Shown here: positions 62,446 to 64,000 of the stretch, one piece after another
Position numbering within the stretch: the stretch's first letter is position 1
Layout of the letters: every line of letters starts with the position of its first letter
Made by a program: the position numbers and the translations under genes
Notes under the pieces: model-generated
The model's input: the letters and a program-made list of their open reading frames with translations, nothing else
Told to the model about the DNA's origin: nothing
Database searches by the model: none
NCBI GenBank assembly: GCA_016709865.1
Contig: JADJLX010000003.1
Location: forward strand, 310,001 to 374,000
From: Bacteroidales bacterium
Lineage (GTDB): Bacteria > Bacteroidota > Bacteroidia > Bacteroidales > VadinHA17
DNA: 64,000 nt
Direction of reading: 5' to 3'

Positions 62446-64000
62446 TTATTTTAGCGGTCTGATGTGCATTGCAAAGCCATTATTTGCCGCAAGGCTTACA
62501 GGAAGGACAGTTTTATTATTTACTTCAGTACTATCAACCCTAACACGTGTTCTTGTTTCAATTGCGGGATCGTCTGAATAAATTTTTACTGAGTATTTTA
62601 CACCGGGTGAAAGGAATTCCAGTCTGATATCTAATTTCCTTGCGGTTTCACCATTAATACCCCCGACAAACCATTCCTTATCTTTTTCTCTCGCAATTAC
62701 ACCTATCTCACCGGGTTTAGCATAAAGAACCTTTGTATTATCCCACACTGTCGGAACATTGTTAAAAAATTCAAGTTCAGGTTCATCTCCTATATAATTA
62801 GTGGTGCCCCATAATCCATCATCTTTCTTAAGAGATGGAGATGCTTTATCATACCAGTAAATGAACTGTAAAGGACTGAAGATACAAACCGCTTTAGCAA
62901 GCTGGGATGCATGTGATCCCATTTTCTTGTCAACTCTCTCATTATAATAGCATATCGTATTATCACCCTGTCCGGCAATCATCCTTGTGAACATGGTAGT
63001 GAGAGTGTGTGAATTTGTTGGACTCTCCTCGTCTCCCCTGATTCCTTCCATTGTCAGGAAGTTGGGGTATGTACGCGAAAATCCTGTTGTCCTGTATTCA
63101 TCATGAACATCAGCAACCATTTGGTATTGAGCAGCTTTCTTAATTGATTCATGCAGCCAGCCTGTGACCTTCTGGTTTCCTACCTGAACAAAACCGAATT
63201 TAATTCCTTTTATTCCCCACTCTTTATATATAGGTAAAAGAGTGTCTATCTGTCTTTCAAGTGCTCTTCTGTTTACATATAAAAGGATGCCAATATTTTT
63301 TGAATTGGCATAGCTGATAACCTCCCTCATATCAAGCGGCCCTTTCGATCTTGCAGGATCGAGATTCACAGCCTTCGCATCAGATTCATCCTTGTTTTCC
63401 GGTCCGTACCATCCGGCATCAAATTCCACATACTGCATATTATGAGATGATGTGAAGTCAATGGCTGCTATGGCACCTTTTGTTGTAAGGGTAACCTCAC
63501 GAAGCACCTTTCCCGGTTTAATCCACGACATATCCTCAATTGCAGAAGGATCATTAAGGTTAAGAACAAAATAGTTTTTCTCAAGAAGGTCGCCAGCATT
63601 TTTCCCTATCATAACATATCTCCAGGGCGATTGGAAAGGCAGAGCCATTTTAACTTCTCCGTCAAGCCGGCTTCTTATTGATATTCCGCCCGATGAATCT
63701 GGTTCGAACTTCATTCTGGCATAATCTATCAGTTTAGCTTCACCAAGTGCTATTGTCAGTGTCGTATCATATTCAATTACCAGAGGCCTCTCACAACCTT
63801 TCTCAATCTGACTAAGTGGTACATGTTTATACATAGCCTGTGCCCTGGCGGCAGACCAGGCTTTGTAATCTTCAGGGAATCTGAAGGTAAATCTCTCATC
63901 AGCTATTTCGATGGAATCAATACCCGGTTGTTCAGGAAACACATACGCAATTGCAACGCCCTCATTATAAGCCCTGCAGATCAGATTTAGTTTCAATGAG
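62446..64000 (-). CDS. Glycoside hydrolase family 97 protein, 5' end beyond window
   Basis: The visible 517 codons cover the last part of a SusB-like GH97 enzyme; the first visible codon (TTG) is most likely internal. CRAYNEGVAIAYVFPEQPG belongs to the N-terminal beta-sandwich. The catalytic barrel shows FDAGWYGPEN, GILLYVNRRA, WGIKGIKFGFVQVG, VADVHDEYRTTGFSRTYPN and TMEGIRGDEESP. The C-terminal beta domain includes EWFVGGINGE and PGVKYSVKIYSDD. GH97 members cleave alpha-glucosides or alpha-galactosides in the periplasm. The catalytic Glu candidates lie in VHDEYR and MEGIRGDE. The Gly after GIKF, in place of an Asp nucleophile, would fit the inverting alpha-glucosidase group, but I cannot confirm the alignment. 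Confidence 0.9.
   Translation of the reverse strand, partial: SLKLNLICRAYNEGVAIAYVFPEQPGIDSIEIADERFTFRFPEDYKAWSAARAQAMYKHVPLSQIEKGCERPLVIEYDTTLTIALGEAKLIDYARMKFEPDSSGGISIRSRLDGEVKMALPFQSPWRYVMIGKNAGDLLEKNYFVLNLNDPSAIEDMSWIKPGKVLREVTLTTKGAIAAIDFTSSHNMQYVEFDAGWYGPENKDESDAKAVNLDPARSKGPLDMREVISYANSKNIGILLYVNRRALERQIDTLLPIYKEWGIKGIKFGFVQVGNQKVTGWLHESIKKAAQYQMVADVHDEYRTTGFSRTYPNFLTMEGIRGDEESPTNSHTLTTMFTRMIAGQGDNTICYYNERVDKKMGSHASQLAKAVCIFSPLQFIYWYDKASPSLKKDDGLWGTTNYIGDEPELEFFNNVPTVWDNTKVLYAKPGEIGVIAREKDKEWFVGGINGETARKLDIRLEFLSPGVKYSVKIYSDDPAIETRTRVRVDSTEVNNKTVLPVSLAANNGFAMHIRPLK

Noticed and set aside
63994..63996. TTG as start codon of the GH97 gene
   Set aside because: The protein already begins inside the GH97 N-terminal domain there, so the true start lies beyond position 64000.

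Overview
The window looks like a Bacteroidota chromosome, probably Bacteroidales or a close relative. The reasons are very large secreted proteins ending in type IX secretion (T9SS) C-terminal domains, a GH97 glycosidase, a LytS/LytTR pair, TAnnTTTG-type promoter elements, AT-rich spacers without clear Shine-Dalgarno sequences, and the DapL route to lysine. No rRNA, tRNA, CRISPR array or transposase gene was seen.

Layout. (1) 0.1-3.6 kb: lysine/peptidoglycan genes, lysA-dapF divergent from dapL. The DapF homologue lacks both canonical catalytic cysteines. (2) 3.7-11.2 kb: housekeeping genes. These are a zinc-ribbon membrane protein, a PLP threonine/serine dehydratase, an operon-like run of mutL, two rhomboid proteases and a membrane phosphoesterase, and a second phosphoesterase lipoprotein. 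The MutL has no recognisable endonuclease metal ligands. (3) 11.2-42.5 kb: a 31-kb block in which all eight genes run leftward. In order of transcription they are: a lipoprotein with 15 fibronectin-like repeats and a FISUMP domain; two giant T9SS proteins (1626 and 2667 aa); a 642-aa membrane-barrel protein; two small exported proteins; a third giant (2373 aa); and a second barrel protein (641 aa). Two giants are each followed after 6-10 bp by a paralogous barrel partner, reminiscent of SprB/SprF but apparently a different family. The N-terminal halves of the barrel proteins seem to hold two copies of a module that also occurs alone in the 215-aa protein. (4) 42.8-48.5 kb, rightward: a secreted caspase-like protease, a GxxExxY nuclease-fold gene enclosed by inverted repeats, and a propeller/SpoIIE phosphatase sensor. 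(5) 48.5-55.6 kb, leftward: a TetR-controlled, TolC/HlyD/ABC-2 export operon with a predicted promoter and overlapping operator. Most of its gene junctions hold dispersed repeats, and one repeat supplies the last residues of an ATPase. (6) 55.9-62.4 kb, rightward: a TolC/MacA/MacB-type export operon, then a LytS-type kinase and LytTR regulator. (7) 62.4-64.0 kb: the 3' part of a GH97 glycosidase gene that continues past the window.

The most interesting candidates are the giant-protein/barrel cassettes with their shared periplasmic-type module, and the repeat-bounded GxxExxY gene together with the other dispersed repeats. All family assignments come from reading motifs by eye; no database search was possible.
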